From an uncultured Eubacteriales bacterium (GTDB taxonomy: Bacteria; Bacillota; Clostridia; Oscillospirales; Oscillospiraceae), in contig URPU01000089.1 in assembly GCA_900549865.1 (NCBI GenBank), positions 1 through 9,284 of the forward strand: a stretch of DNA of 9,284 nt. The letters run 5' to 3'. Under the pieces are notes generated by a model. That model searched no databases. It was not told the DNA's origin and saw only the letters and a program-made list of their open reading frames with translations. The translations under genes were made by a program, and so were the position numbers. Shown piece after piece: positions 1-6,866 of the stretch; position 1 is the stretch's first letter; each line of letters opens with the position of its first letter.

Positions 1-184
1 CGGCGCCGGGGCCGAGGCCGGAGGTCTCTTCATAGACCTGAATGGACGCCTTGTCGCCGGTCATGTTAAGGATCTCGCCTATCAGGCGCTGAGAGCCGAC
101 GCGGACAACGTCGGACACGTTCGCGTCCGCAAGACCCTCTGCCACGACAAGCGGTCCCGATACTTTTGTTATAGTTCCGCTCAT
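1..184 (-). CDS. ntpA: V/A-type ATPase catalytic subunit A, N-terminal fragment (runs off left edge)
   Basis: This is the 5' end of the catalytic A subunit, which hydrolyses or makes ATP in the A3B3 head. Only 61 codons are in the window, out of a family length near 590. The visible part is the N-terminal beta-barrel: it opens MSGTITKVSGPLVVAEGL and continues with RLIGEILNMTGDKASIQVYEE and then TSGLGPG, the typical order for A subunits (GPLVVAEG, then a GEI block, then IQVYEET). The Walker A and bulge regions lie outside. The ATG at 182-184 is preceded by an AGGAAGG ribosome binding site. It starts 38 bases after the stop of the subunit F gene and is the last visible gene of the operon. Subunits B and D would be expected next to the left. 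A flagellar or F1 paralogue is unlikely given the match to the A-type barrel. Confidence 0.96.
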   Translation of the reverse strand, partial: MSGTITKVSGPLVVAEGLADANVSDVVRVGSQRLIGEILNMTGDKASIQVYEETSGLGPGA

Positions 185-222
185 ATTCTGTTTCCTTCCT
201 TTTGAAATGTTGAAGGGGGCGC

Positions 223-543
223 TCAATCGCCCAGGATGTTGGTGCCGACGGCACGCTCGACAGCCGCGCGCAGCGCGGACTGGCCGAGGCCGATGCTGCC
301 CTCTCTGCCGGGGATGAGGATGATGGCCGGGGTGGGCCTGTCCTTGAATTTATCTATCTCGTGGCCGAGCTGCTGGGCAAGGTTTTCCTCGATGTAGATA
401 ATGGCGTAATCATCGCTTTCGCGCGTGAGACTGCGCAGGGCCTGCGCGGCCTCTGCGGCGTCCGCGGCGGGGCAGGTCTCAAGGCCGAGCGCCTTGAAGC
501 CCATGACGGTCTCTCTGCCGCCGATGACTGCAATTTTAAGCAT
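223..543 (-). CDS. ntpG: V/A-type ATPase subunit F (central stalk; NtpG in E. hirae naming)
   Basis: This 106-residue protein is the small central-stalk subunit. In known complexes it binds subunit D and helps to activate or couple ATP hydrolysis to rotation. It has the usual Rossmann-like pattern: N-terminal MLKIAVIGGRETVMGFKALG (residues 1-20), a middle strand DDYAIIYIEEN (44-54), and the C-terminal PAIILIPGREGSIG (72-85) that typifies the family. A longer open frame begins at 591, but the ATG at 541-543 gives the family-typical N-terminus. It overlaps the stop of the subunit C gene by 8 bases (ATGCTTAA), which suggests translational coupling; GGGAAAGG lies a little upstream. Naming is confusing: HAMAP-style names call this subunit F (atpF), while E. 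hirae calls it NtpG. Identification rests on motifs and operon position. Confidence 0.93.
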   Translation of the reverse strand: MLKIAVIGGRETVMGFKALGLETCPAADAAEAAQALRSLTRESDDYAIIYIEENLAQQLGHEIDKFKDRPTPAIILIPGREGSIGLGQSALRAAVERAVGTNILGD

Positions 544-1528
544 ACATATCACGCAGCCTTTCCCGGATGGTATCCGGCGCGATGCCGGCAAGCCTGCCCG
601 TGAGGATCATCCTCACGGCGGTGGTCTCACTCTCAACTGCCGCAAGATAGGCTATAAGCGCCTCCGGCCCGTAGCTGACGAGCTTGGCGGTGCGCAGATA
701 CGCCGTGACGGCATTGTCGCAGGCCAGCTCAAAGGCGGTCATGCTGCCGCCGTCCACGGCCTCCGCGCCCAGCGCGGCGGCTCTTTCAAGCAGGGTGTTG
801 GCAAAGAGGGCGCTTATGCTCTCCTTGTCGCCGGCGGAAACTATCCTGCCGGCACTCACGCTGCCGCCGGGGATGAGCGCGCTGTCCATGAACTCAAGAT
901 CCTTGCCCATGCGCATGGTGCGCACGGCGCTCTTGAGGTTGGTGCTGTCGGTGAGAATGGCGGCGTAGCCGTCGAGGAAGGGGCATTCAAGCGCCTTGGC
1001 GGCGTCCCGTATCTCGGCGAAATACGCCCGGTCGAGGATAAAGTCGGCAAGCTGGGGGTTCGCAGTGCGGGCAAGCGTGCTTTTCGCCTCGGCGACGGCC
1101 TGCGCGAACACCGCGGGGAGCTGACTGAGCTTATCCTCACTGTACAGCTCGAAAAGCGCGTCCGGCGCGAACCGGCCGGAGCCGCTCATCAGCCGCTTTG
1201 CGTCCTGCCCCATGGCCTCGGCCTTTATGATGGCCTTGGCGTTGTGGTAGTCGTATTTCATTTTAAACACGTCCACGATGCCCTTGTCCGGGGCGAGCTT
1301 TTCAAGCTCGGCGAACAGTCCGTCGCGGCGGGAGGCGAGATAGCTCTCTATCTCCTTGGCGTGCATCTGCGACATGTCGGCATAGCCGCTGTCTGTCAGG
1401 AGCTTCGCGCATTCCTCAAAGGAGGCGGCGTCGAGCATACGCCCGGCGCGGTCGTTGCTGAGCAGCTTCGGCTCCCGCGCGCGGAGCATGGCGGACAGGC
1501 AGAGGTATGCTTCTCGTTTAGTTGACAA
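536..1528 (-). CDS. ntpC: V/A-type ATPase subunit C (central stalk socket; AC39/d family)
   Basis: This 330-residue protein belongs to the AC39/subunit d family, which forms the funnel-like socket joining the central rotor shaft to the membrane K ring. The family is mostly helical and diverged, but the C-terminus is clear: YGPEALIAYLAAVE (residues 286-299), then ETTAVRMILTGRLAGI (301-316) and the RERLRDMY ending. Length is normal for the family. The start is a TTG at 1526-1528. It has a strong AGGGAGGG ribosome binding site 6 bases upstream and gives MSTKREAYLCLSAMLRARE, a sensible N-terminus; the first in-frame ATG would remove 13 residues and lacks this site. The gene begins 39 bases after the subunit E stop, and its own stop is overlapped by subunit F. 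A long open frame on the opposite strand is treated as a shadow. Confidence 0.95.
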   Translation of the reverse strand: MSTKREAYLCLSAMLRAREPKLLSNDRAGRMLDAASFEECAKLLTDSGYADMSQMHAKEIESYLASRRDGLFAELEKLAPDKGIVDVFKMKYDYHNAKAIIKAEAMGQDAKRLMSGSGRFAPDALFELYSEDKLSQLPAVFAQAVAEAKSTLARTANPQLADFILDRAYFAEIRDAAKALECPFLDGYAAILTDSTNLKSAVRTMRMGKDLEFMDSALIPGGSVSAGRIVSAGDKESISALFANTLLERAAALGAEAVDGGSMTAFELACDNAVTAYLRTAKLVSYGPEALIAYLAAVESETTAVRMILTGRLAGIAPDTIRERLRDMYA

Positions 1529-1534
1529 TTCGTT

Positions 1535-1542
1535 CCCTCCCT
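1535..1542 (-). promoter_or_regulatory. Ribosome binding site that fixes the TTG start of ntpC
   Basis: The minus strand reads AGGGAGGG, followed by AACGAA and then TTG. The spacing of 6 bases is ideal, and no ATG or GTG sits near this site in the right frame, so TTG is the best start for subunit C. Confidence 0.8.
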
Positions 1543-1567
1543 ATATGGGGATTGTATGGCCGCGCCA

Positions 1568-2155
1568 TCAGTCAAAGAGGAGCTTGGCGATCTCAGAGGA
1601 CATTTCGCCCCGGCACAGCTCCACAAGGAGCTCTGCGGTGCAGTTGGCCTCCACGCTGCCGCGGCGCAGGATGAGCCCGCCCGCGAAGCTGCCCGTCTCG
1701 GCGCTGAGCGTCAGCGCGCTGCCGGGCCTGAGCGCGTTCGCCGCCGCGGCGACCTTCTCGCCGACGGCCGCCTTGTCGCGCGCGTTGAGGATGATCTCCT
1801 CATCCCCGGTGACGCTGGCACGGGCGGCAAGCTTTGCAAGGAAGGCGACGTACTGCTCCTGCGGGAGATCGACGATCATATCGAAGGCCTTGTCAAAGAC
1901 CTCGGACACCATCTGCTGCTTGAGGGCGAGCACGCCCTTCTTCGACTCCATGCGGGCTATACGATCCATGCTGTCCACTCTGTCCTGGCAGTCCGCGGTG
2001 CCGGCGACGATACGCTCACGGTAGAGCTCACGCGCCTGCTTTTCGTAGTCTGCCCGGATACTCGCGCACTGCTGCTCGGCCTGAGCGAGTATCGCGTCGG
2101 CCTGCTCCTTTGCGTCGGAGCGGATATGCGCGATTATTTTTTCAGTGCCTTTCAT
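1568..2155 (-). CDS. ntpE: V/A-type ATPase subunit E (peripheral stalk)
   Basis: This 195-residue protein is subunit E. It pairs with the G/H subunit to form the peripheral stalk that stops the catalytic head from rotating with the shaft. Residues 1-90 are a charged, alanine-rich helix (for example KEQADAILAQAEQQ at 16-29), as expected for the coiled-coil half. The C-terminal globular half includes the family motif GGLILRRGSVEANCT (159-173), equivalent to the usual GGFILR block. Length is typical. The ATG at 2153-2155 is preceded by AGGAG with 5 bases between. The gene lies 31 bases after the proteolipid stop and 39 bases before ntpC. An F-type b subunit or flagellar FliH is ruled out by the GG-ILR motif and the operon. 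Confidence 0.95.
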   Translation of the reverse strand: MKGTEKIIAHIRSDAKEQADAILAQAEQQCASIRADYEKQARELYRERIVAGTADCQDRVDSMDRIARMESKKGVLALKQQMVSEVFDKAFDMIVDLPQEQYVAFLAKLAARASVTGDEEIILNARDKAAVGEKVAAAANALRPGSALTLSAETGSFAGGLILRRGSVEANCTAELLVELCRGEMSSEIAKLLFD

Positions 2156-2186
2156 AGTATCTCCTGTCTGTAGTAAGTATGGATGA

Positions 2187-2660
2187 TCAGCCGATGACGA
2201 TGCTGTTGAGCATCATGAAGGAAGCCAGCAGAGAAAGGATGGCGTAGAACTCGACGGTGATGCAGAGGATCATGCCCTTGGACCAGTCGTCGGGCTTCTT
2301 GGCAAGGATGTTGACGGAAGCGGCAGCGACCTTGCCCTGTGCGATAGCGGAGAGCAGACCGCCGAAGGCGATGGGCAGGCAGGCCATCATGACCTGGAAG
2401 CCCTGCTCCACGGACATGCCGGGAACGAGCTTGCCGAAGGCAAGAAACCAGATAACGAAGCCGTACAGACCCTGCGTGCCGGGGATGACCTGAAGGATCA
2501 TTGCCTTACCGAACTTGCTGGGGTCCTCGGAGACGAGGCCGGCGCCTGCTTCACCGGCGATGCCGGTGCCCTTTGCGGAGCCGATGCACGCGAGAAAGCC
2601 CGCAAGACCAGCGCCGAGAAGACCGAGTGCGTATCCGCCGATAGCGTTCAGAAATTCCAT
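2187..2660 (-). CDS. ntpK: V/A-type ATPase proteolipid subunit K (rotor ring, Na+-type ligand set)
   Basis: This 157-residue proteolipid forms the rotating membrane ring. It is a duplicated hairpin with four membrane segments (roughly residues 8-28, 52-78, 87-108 and 128-153), the same size as E. hirae NtpK (156). The two halves share a GSAKG (27-31) / AQGK (107-110) loop pattern. The ion-binding glutamate is E137 in the last helix (TVEFYAIL). T62 and Q63 (PGTQGLYGF) and Q108 (AIAQGK) match the other side-chain ligands that bind Na+ in E. hirae NtpK. Na+ coupling is therefore likely, but this is inferred from homology. The first hairpin lacks the acidic residue, as in other V-type double hairpins. 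A strong AGGAGG lies 8 bases before the ATG, fitting a subunit needed in many copies. The 49-base gap after ntpI is the widest in the operon. Confidence 0.98.
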   Translation of the reverse strand: MEFLNAIGGYALGLLGAGLAGFLACIGSAKGTGIAGEAGAGLVSEDPSKFGKAMILQVIPGTQGLYGFVIWFLAFGKLVPGMSVEQGFQVMMACLPIAFGGLLSAIAQGKVAAASVNILAKKPDDWSKGMILCITVEFYAILSLLASFMMLNSIVIG

Positions 2661-2709
2661 TTTAATTTCCTCCTAAATATGTCTTGTTTGGTTTTGTACT
2701 ATGTATGCG

Positions 2710-4701
2710 TCAGTTTTCCTTTGCCCTGACGTATTTGCTCTTGAATCTCAGCGGCTGGAAGGGCTTGCCGCCGTCCTCATAGAATTTGCCGAAGAACTCA
2801 AGGCACTGGAGCCTCAGATCGTGCACAAAGCAGCCGAGAAGGTTCAGCGCGAAGTTGAGCGCGTGGCCGATGAGGAAGATGAGGATGAACACCGCGATAG
2901 TCAGCGCGTTCACGCCGGAGCCGTTGGCGGGCATGGCGGCGATGGTGTTGAAAACCTGCGCCACGACGCTGCCGGCAAGCATGAGCGCCATTATACGCGA
3001 GTAGGAGAGAATGTCGCCGAACCAGCCCGTGAGCGTGTTGTATATGCAGCTCAGAGCCGCCGTGACCTTGCCGAAGCCCTTCGCGCTGCGGCCCGCGCCG
3101 AAGAGGAGCATCACAGCGCCGATTATCAGCACTATCTTGCCCACGGTGAACAGCGCGTCCGTCACGCCGAGGAGCTTGAGCCCCATCATGACGCCGCCGG
3201 CGAGGATGACCCAGAGGGGAAGCTCCTCGAATACGCCGTCCATCACATGTCCGCGCTTCGCCTTGAGGTAGAAGCTGACGGCCATGCCGGTGTTGAGATG
3301 CAGAACGCCCAGGACCATCGCGCCGTAGAGAACGAGCTCACTGTTCTCGACCGGGCTGAAAAGGTAGGGCAGACCCGTCCAGGTGCTGGCGGGGTCAAAC
3401 ATATGCACGAGCTGATACGGCGCGTCGCCGAAGCAGCCGCCTGTCAGCGCGCCCATTACGAACGTGGATATCCCGCCGTAGAGCAGAAGCTGGCAGAAGC
3501 ACAGGCTCCCCTCGCGCGGCTTTATCTTCACCAGCGCCACTATCGCCGCGGCGATCATCAAAAGCCCGTAGCCCATGTCGGCCATCATCAGCCCGTAAAA
3601 CAGAATGAAGAACGGGGCCATGATCGGGTTTGCATCGACCGAGCCGTAGGCCGGCAGGGAGTACATGTTCGTGACCATGTTCAGTGCGTTTGTAAATTTG
3701 TTGTTCTTGAGCGACACCGGCACGGAGGGATACTCGTCCTCCTCCGGGTCGCGGCTGTCCCACGCGCAGTCGTATCTGTCGAATACGCGCGCAAGCTCCT
3801 CCTCGCGCTCCGCCGGCATCCAGCCCTCCATCATCACGACGGAGTCGGTGCCGTAGAGGCGGCCCTCGGCCTCGGCCATGGCGATGCGCGTGCCGAGCCT
3901 GTCACAGGCGAGCTTGAGGTCGTCCCGGCGGACGGACTCGCCGATGATGGAGGCGGTGCAGGCCTCCTTCTCCGCGGCAAGGTCGCGCAAAATACGCTCC
4001 GCCTCGGCAAGAGTCTCGCGGGCAGTGCCGTTCATGCCGGTGAACCCGGCAAGGGCAAAGCCGTATGTACGCAAAACCTCCTGCACGGCGCCAAGCCCCT
4101 CGCGGATGCACACCACGGCGGCGTAGCGGCATGTCTTGTCCTCATACACGCGGAAAAGCTCGGCCTCCTCACAGGCCTCGCCCAGCGCGGCGTCCACCGC
4201 GTCCAGATCCACCCGCGAAGAGAAGCTGCCCAGAAGCACGTTCGTGCGCTGCGTCCCCTCCATGCCGAGGGGGATGTCCAGCTCAAGCCATGGCTGGAGA
4301 GAATCGGCCAGACTGCGCTGACGGCTCTCCTCGGCGTTGATGCGCTTTATCCGGTCGTCCGCGCCCTCTATGACGGCGGCGACCTTCAATGCGGCGGCAA
4401 GCCCCGTGTCGTCCAGCAGATCCTCCGGCGCGACCTCGCGCGGGGCGGAGAGAAGCTTGCTTTTGACGGGAGAGTACCTGTCCAGCAGCGCCACGGCATG
4501 GGAAAGCGAAGCCTGCTGCGCGCGCAGCGTCATCAGCTTTGAATCCTCACGCCTGAGAAGCTCGCTCATCCCGGCGTCCTGAATGTCGCCCTCCATTTCG
4601 GAGAACTCCACACAGCCGCGGCGGACAAGCTCCCGCAGGAGCGCGTCCTTTCTGGAGCGGACAGCCAAGAGATAGAGCTTTTTCATTTTTAAGATGGCCA
4701 T
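2710..4701 (-). CDS. ntpI: V/A-type ATPase subunit I (membrane ion-channel subunit a)
   Basis: This 663-residue protein is the stator membrane subunit that carries the ion half-channels beside the K ring. Residues 1 to about 355 form the cytoplasmic domain with coiled-coil stretches and the family motif EGWMPAE (292-298). The rest holds about seven or eight membrane helices, starting near NPIMAPFFILFYG (358-370) and including GCFGD (422-426). R569 in LSYSRIMAL and R630 in CFVHDLRLQCLEFFGKFY match the two conserved arginines of the family that face the ring carboxylate. The ATG at 4699-4701 gives MAILKMKKLYLLAV, the usual family N-terminus; an alternative ATG lies 15 bases inside. Only one base separates it from the preceding stop (TAAGATG) and its own binding site is weak, so translation is probably coupled. 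The long open frame on the plus strand is a shadow. Confidence 0.97.
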   Translation of the reverse strand: MAILKMKKLYLLAVRSRKDALLRELVRRGCVEFSEMEGDIQDAGMSELLRREDSKLMTLRAQQASLSHAVALLDRYSPVKSKLLSAPREVAPEDLLDDTGLAAALKVAAVIEGADDRIKRINAEESRQRSLADSLQPWLELDIPLGMEGTQRTNVLLGSFSSRVDLDAVDAALGEACEEAELFRVYEDKTCRYAAVVCIREGLGAVQEVLRTYGFALAGFTGMNGTARETLAEAERILRDLAAEKEACTASIIGESVRRDDLKLACDRLGTRIAMAEAEGRLYGTDSVVMMEGWMPAEREEELARVFDRYDCAWDSRDPEEDEYPSVPVSLKNNKFTNALNMVTNMYSLPAYGSVDANPIMAPFFILFYGLMMADMGYGLLMIAAAIVALVKIKPREGSLCFCQLLLYGGISTFVMGALTGGCFGDAPYQLVHMFDPASTWTGLPYLFSPVENSELVLYGAMVLGVLHLNTGMAVSFYLKAKRGHVMDGVFEELPLWVILAGGVMMGLKLLGVTDALFTVGKIVLIIGAVMLLFGAGRSAKGFGKVTAALSCIYNTLTGWFGDILSYSRIMALMLAGSVVAQVFNTIAAMPANGSGVNALTIAVFILIFLIGHALNFALNLLGCFVHDLRLQCLEFFGKFYEDGGKPFQPLRFKSKYVRAKEN

Positions 4702-4702
4702 C

Positions 4703-5017
4703 TTAGCTGTTCACTATCCTTTCCACTACAAGAGTTGCTGCTTGCTGAAGCTTGGCTTCGGCCTTGGCGCGAAGCGCGGCCTTGGTGGCCTCAAGCTCCC
4801 GAGAAAGCCCACTGGCCGCGTCCATAGCCTTTTCATCGGCCTGACGGCGCAGCTCGGCGATCTCATGGCCGGCCTTTTCGCCGGCGGCCTCGATCGCGGC
4901 CCTGCCCGCGTTCTCCGCGTCGGCGCGCATCTGCCGCGCCTTCGCGTCCGCCTGGGCGACGGCGGCCTTCGCGTCCGCTTCAGCCTTTGTTATGCTGGCG
5001 ATAGCCTCAAATGACAC
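4703..5017 (-). CDS. ntpF: V/A-type ATPase peripheral-stalk subunit G/H (NtpF-like), first gene of the operon
   Basis: This 104-residue protein is almost entirely charged and alanine-rich helix (for example KAEADAKAAVAQADAKARQ, residues 11-29, and ELRRQADEKAMDAASG, 55-70). It has no membrane segment and ends VVERIVNS. It fits the G/H subunit that wraps around subunit E in the peripheral stalk. Such sequences diverge fast, so the call leans on size, composition and position directly before ntpI, as E. hirae ntpF precedes ntpI. The start is a GTG at 5015-5017 behind a good AGGGGGTGA site. The same frame stays open to 5419, but the extra residues do not look like a stalk protein. Names differ between systems: NtpF in E. 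hirae, AhaH in archaea, subunit G or H elsewhere. Confidence 0.85.
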   Translation of the reverse strand: MSFEAIASITKAEADAKAAVAQADAKARQMRADAENAGRAAIEAAGEKAGHEIAELRRQADEKAMDAASGLSRELEATKAALRAKAEAKLQQAATLVVERIVNS

Positions 5018-5021
5018 TGGC

Positions 5022-5030
5022 TCACCCCCT
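5022..5030 (-). promoter_or_regulatory. Ribosome binding site that fixes the GTG start of the stalk gene
   Basis: The minus strand reads AGGGGGTGA, then GCCA and GTG. This is the only good site near the beginning of the helical stalk sequence, and it argues against the longer in-frame start near 5419. Confidence 0.7.
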
Positions 5031-5110
5031 TTTAAGACTTGTTTTTTAATATACGGGTACGGTTTTCGCTTCGAGCGGCGCGGGAAACGCCGCCCATGAA
5101 CAATATAGAT

Positions 5111-5139
5111 ATGATACCGCAAAAATGCCCCTCTTTCAA
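5111..5139 (-). promoter_or_regulatory. Proximal sigma-A-like promoter of the V-ATPase operon
   Basis: The minus strand has TTGAAA (5139-5134), a 17-base spacer and TATCAT (5116-5111). Transcription would begin near 5104, giving a leader of about 85 bases with one GC-rich hairpin. It lies downstream of the terminator-like hairpin and so would bypass it. Confidence 0.55.
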
Positions 5140-5225
5140 GACAAAGCTGCCTATCTGGCATGACAAAATAACTACATTCGTGACATGTTTCGTCATGTGC
5201 GCAAAAGAGAGCAGCTATGAAACTG

Positions 5226-5255
5226 CCGAAAAAAGCAGCATCGCCGCTTTTTCGG
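5226..5255 (-). terminator. Attenuator-like terminator hairpin inside the V-ATPase leader
   Basis: On the minus strand CCGAAAAAGCGGC pairs with GCTGCTTTTTTCGG around a GAT loop, with one G-U pair and one bulged U. The GC-rich core (AGCGGC/GCTGCT) is directly followed by six U residues, the layout of an intrinsic terminator. It sits between the distal and proximal promoters, so it could end distal transcripts near 5230. The sequence is nearly symmetric and could also work on the plus strand. Confidence 0.5.
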
Positions 5256-5428
5256 GAAGGCTTCTGCACGCTGCGCCCCAGCTGCTCGCTGACAGCGGCC
5301 GGTTCGACGCGCACTCCGCGCAAAGTGTTTTCTGCCACGCACATGTCGCGGCAGAAAAAACGTATCATACAGCTTTCGCATCTGCGGATGTGAAACTCTG
5401 CGAGACGTATGTGTATCATATTGTTATT

Positions 5429-5457
5429 ATTAAATCACGGTGTTAGATAATTGTCAA
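5429..5457 (-). promoter_or_regulatory. Distal sigma-A-like promoter facing the V-ATPase operon
   Basis: The minus strand has a perfect TTGACA (5457-5452), a 17-base spacer and TTTAAT (5434-5429), in an AT-rich stretch just after the terminator of the upstream gene. The start would be near 5422, about 405 bases before the GTG of the first ATPase gene. Confidence 0.65.
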
Positions 5458-5495
5458 ACTTTTTTCGCATTTAAATTGCTGAACAAAGCAAAATT

Positions 5496-5529
5496 CGGCA
5501 GGCGTGCGGTTTTGACCGCATACCTGCCG
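5496..5529 (-). terminator. Intrinsic terminator after the ypeB-like gene
   Basis: CGGCAGG pairs with CCTGCCG, and inside it TGCGGT pairs with ACCGCA around a short loop, giving a 13-bp stem with one small internal loop. On the minus strand it is followed by AATTTTGCTTTG, and on the plus side by TATTTTTC. It lies about 25 bases after the ypeB-like stop and separates that gene from the ATPase promoters. Confidence 0.75.
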
Positions 5530-5554
5530 GTATTTTTCGTCATATTGACAAGGC

Positions 5555-6859
5555 TCACACGCTTATCTCCGCCTGACGGCCTGTGACGGCGTCAACGAAG
5601 ATCTTCACCTCGCCGCCGTCGGGAGTGGTGCAGTCAAGCTCATAGCAGCCCATGCTGCGCCCGCCGTCGCTCTGGATGACGACCTTCTTCACATCGGCGG
5701 CGGTCAGCGACTCCGGCAGGGCGGAAAGCGCCTGCTGCTCGCTTATATCCCACTCGGCCTCAACGGCATCGGGCGAGTAGCTTTCGGCGTTGAAGGCGTA
5801 TATGCTGCCGTCGTCGAGCGCGACGGAGATGCGCACGAAGTTATCAAGGCACAGCGCGCCGTCCTGTGTGGAGGCGAACTTCATCCGCGCCGTGCCGCCG
5901 CCCTCCTCCGCGGCGATGAGGGTCATGTCTCTGAAGCCGTGGCTTTCAAGATAGGAAAAGGCGATCTCCTGCGCCTTTTCCGCGCTTATGCGGCTTTCGC
6001 TTATAAGGCGGGAGCGGCCCATGCTCTCCACGCCGCGCGGCCCGACGCAAACCAGCATATCCCCCGCGCTGTAGCATTTGCGCCCCTCGACGCCCTCATA
6101 GTCGTAGGCAAGCCTCACCTCGGCGGGGCTTACGCCGGCAAAGCTCGCGGCCATGGCCAGCTTCTCCGCGTCGGACAGCTTTTTGCCCGCCGCGCCGGAC
6201 TCATCGCCGGCGCCGTAGCGGCCGTCGTACTCAAGCTCCGCTCTGCGCGGGAACTCCGACTCGAAGCGCAGGAGCTCCGCGCTTATGCGTCCCTCGCCGG
6301 TGTCCGTGCCGACGTTGCGCAGACTCAGCTCACTGCTGTCCATGGTGACGGAGCCGTTGTGGAAGCCCGTGTGCAGCTCACGCAGGGAGGCGGACAGCCC
6401 CTCCGCCAGAGTGGAGAGCGAGGCGAGGTTTTCCGCCTGCTCGTCCGTGAAGCCCTCCGGCGCGGCCGCGGCGCACAGCGTATAGGCGTAGTCGCCCACC
6501 TGATTTATATAGCCGGAGATCTGCTCAAGCTCCTGCGTGGAGAAGGGCAGAGTGGCCATGGCGGCCTCCGCCGCAAGCGCGTCGGCATAGACCTGTGAGC
6601 ATATTTTGGCGCACATGCCGCCGTCGGTGGCGTAGACGCTTTTTTTCAGCGCGGCGCTCATATGATCCACGGCGGCGACGGTCTCTTCAAAGGCCTCCTG
6701 CGCGCTGTAGCGCGCGGCGAGGCGGTAATCGCGCAGATTGCGCCAGCTTACGTATGAAAATATGCCCAGCGCGGCGATGAGCGCGCAGGCGTATGTGCCG
6801 AGGACTATCCTCAGCTTCTTCTTTTTTGACATGGGAATCATGCAGGCACCCCGTTTCAT
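5555..6859 (-). CDS. ypeB: Germination protein YpeB-like, membrane-anchored, with C-terminal PepSY-type repeats
   Basis: This 434-residue protein resembles YpeB, the partner that protects and localises the cortex hydrolase SleB in spores. It begins with a basic stretch (SKKKKLR) and one membrane segment (about residues 18-38, LGTYACALIAALGIFSYVSW). A helical region follows, rich in A, E and L (45-165), then the family-like FPRRAELEYDG (204-214). The C-terminal half has PepSY-like units, such as ISAEKAQEIAFSYLESHGF (291-309) and the closing VKIFVDAVTGRQAEI (418-432). B. subtilis YpeB is about 450 residues. The ATG at 6857-6859 has GGGGAG 8 bases upstream; a second ATG at 6839-6841 is possible, and a longer frame from 7024 crosses the leader hairpin and repeat and is rejected. 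No sleB lies beside it, which is unusual. Sporulation-sigma control is expected but no clear promoter is seen. Confidence 0.85.
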   Translation of the reverse strand: MKRGACMIPMSKKKKLRIVLGTYACALIAALGIFSYVSWRNLRDYRLAARYSAQEAFEETVAAVDHMSAALKKSVYATDGGMCAKICSQVYADALAAEAAMATLPFSTQELEQISGYINQVGDYAYTLCAAAAPEGFTDEQAENLASLSTLAEGLSASLRELHTGFHNGSVTMDSSELSLRNVGTDTGEGRISAELLRFESEFPRRAELEYDGRYGAGDESGAAGKKLSDAEKLAMAASFAGVSPAEVRLAYDYEGVEGRKCYSAGDMLVCVGPRGVESMGRSRLISESRISAEKAQEIAFSYLESHGFRDMTLIAAEEGGGTARMKFASTQDGALCLDNFVRISVALDDGSIYAFNAESYSPDAVEAEWDISEQQALSALPESLTAADVKKVVIQSDGGRSMGCYELDCTTPDGGEVKIFVDAVTGRQAEISV

Positions 6860-6866
6860 AAAAAAT

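Larger units (their letters stand above)
5018..5422 (-). promoter_or_regulatory. Long leader of the V-ATPase operon with several hairpins; no recognised RNA family
   Basis: About 400 bases separate the distal promoter from the first ATPase gene. In the minus-strand RNA I see four hairpins. The first is at 5397-5370 (GTTTCACATC region with one mismatch and one bulge). The second is a perfect 9-bp stem, TTTTCTGCC with GGCAGAAAA, at 5358-5350 and 5336-5328. The third is the terminator-like stem at 5255-5226. The fourth, GCGGCG with CGCCGC, is at 5093-5088 and 5080-5075, downstream of the proximal promoter. I do not recognise any known riboswitch or T-box. A Na+ or other ion-sensing RNA would make sense for this operon, but that is speculation. 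Confidence 0.4.

Noticed and set aside
425..1525. A 366-codon open frame on the plus strand, antisense to ntpC
   Set aside because: This is the same codon-phase shadow effect. It has no ribosome binding site or recognisable motif, and ntpC and ntpG on the other strand are clear.
2701..4542. A 613-codon open frame on the plus strand, antisense to ntpI
   Set aside because: It is the mirror of a GC-rich gene: few stops arise in this phase. The product is rich in H, R, A and E with no domain, while the opposite strand is an unmistakable subunit I.
5039..5446. A 135-codon open frame on the plus strand in the ATPase leader
   Set aside because: It has no ribosome binding site or recognisable motif, it crosses several inverted repeats, and it lies opposite two good promoters. 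Probably chance.
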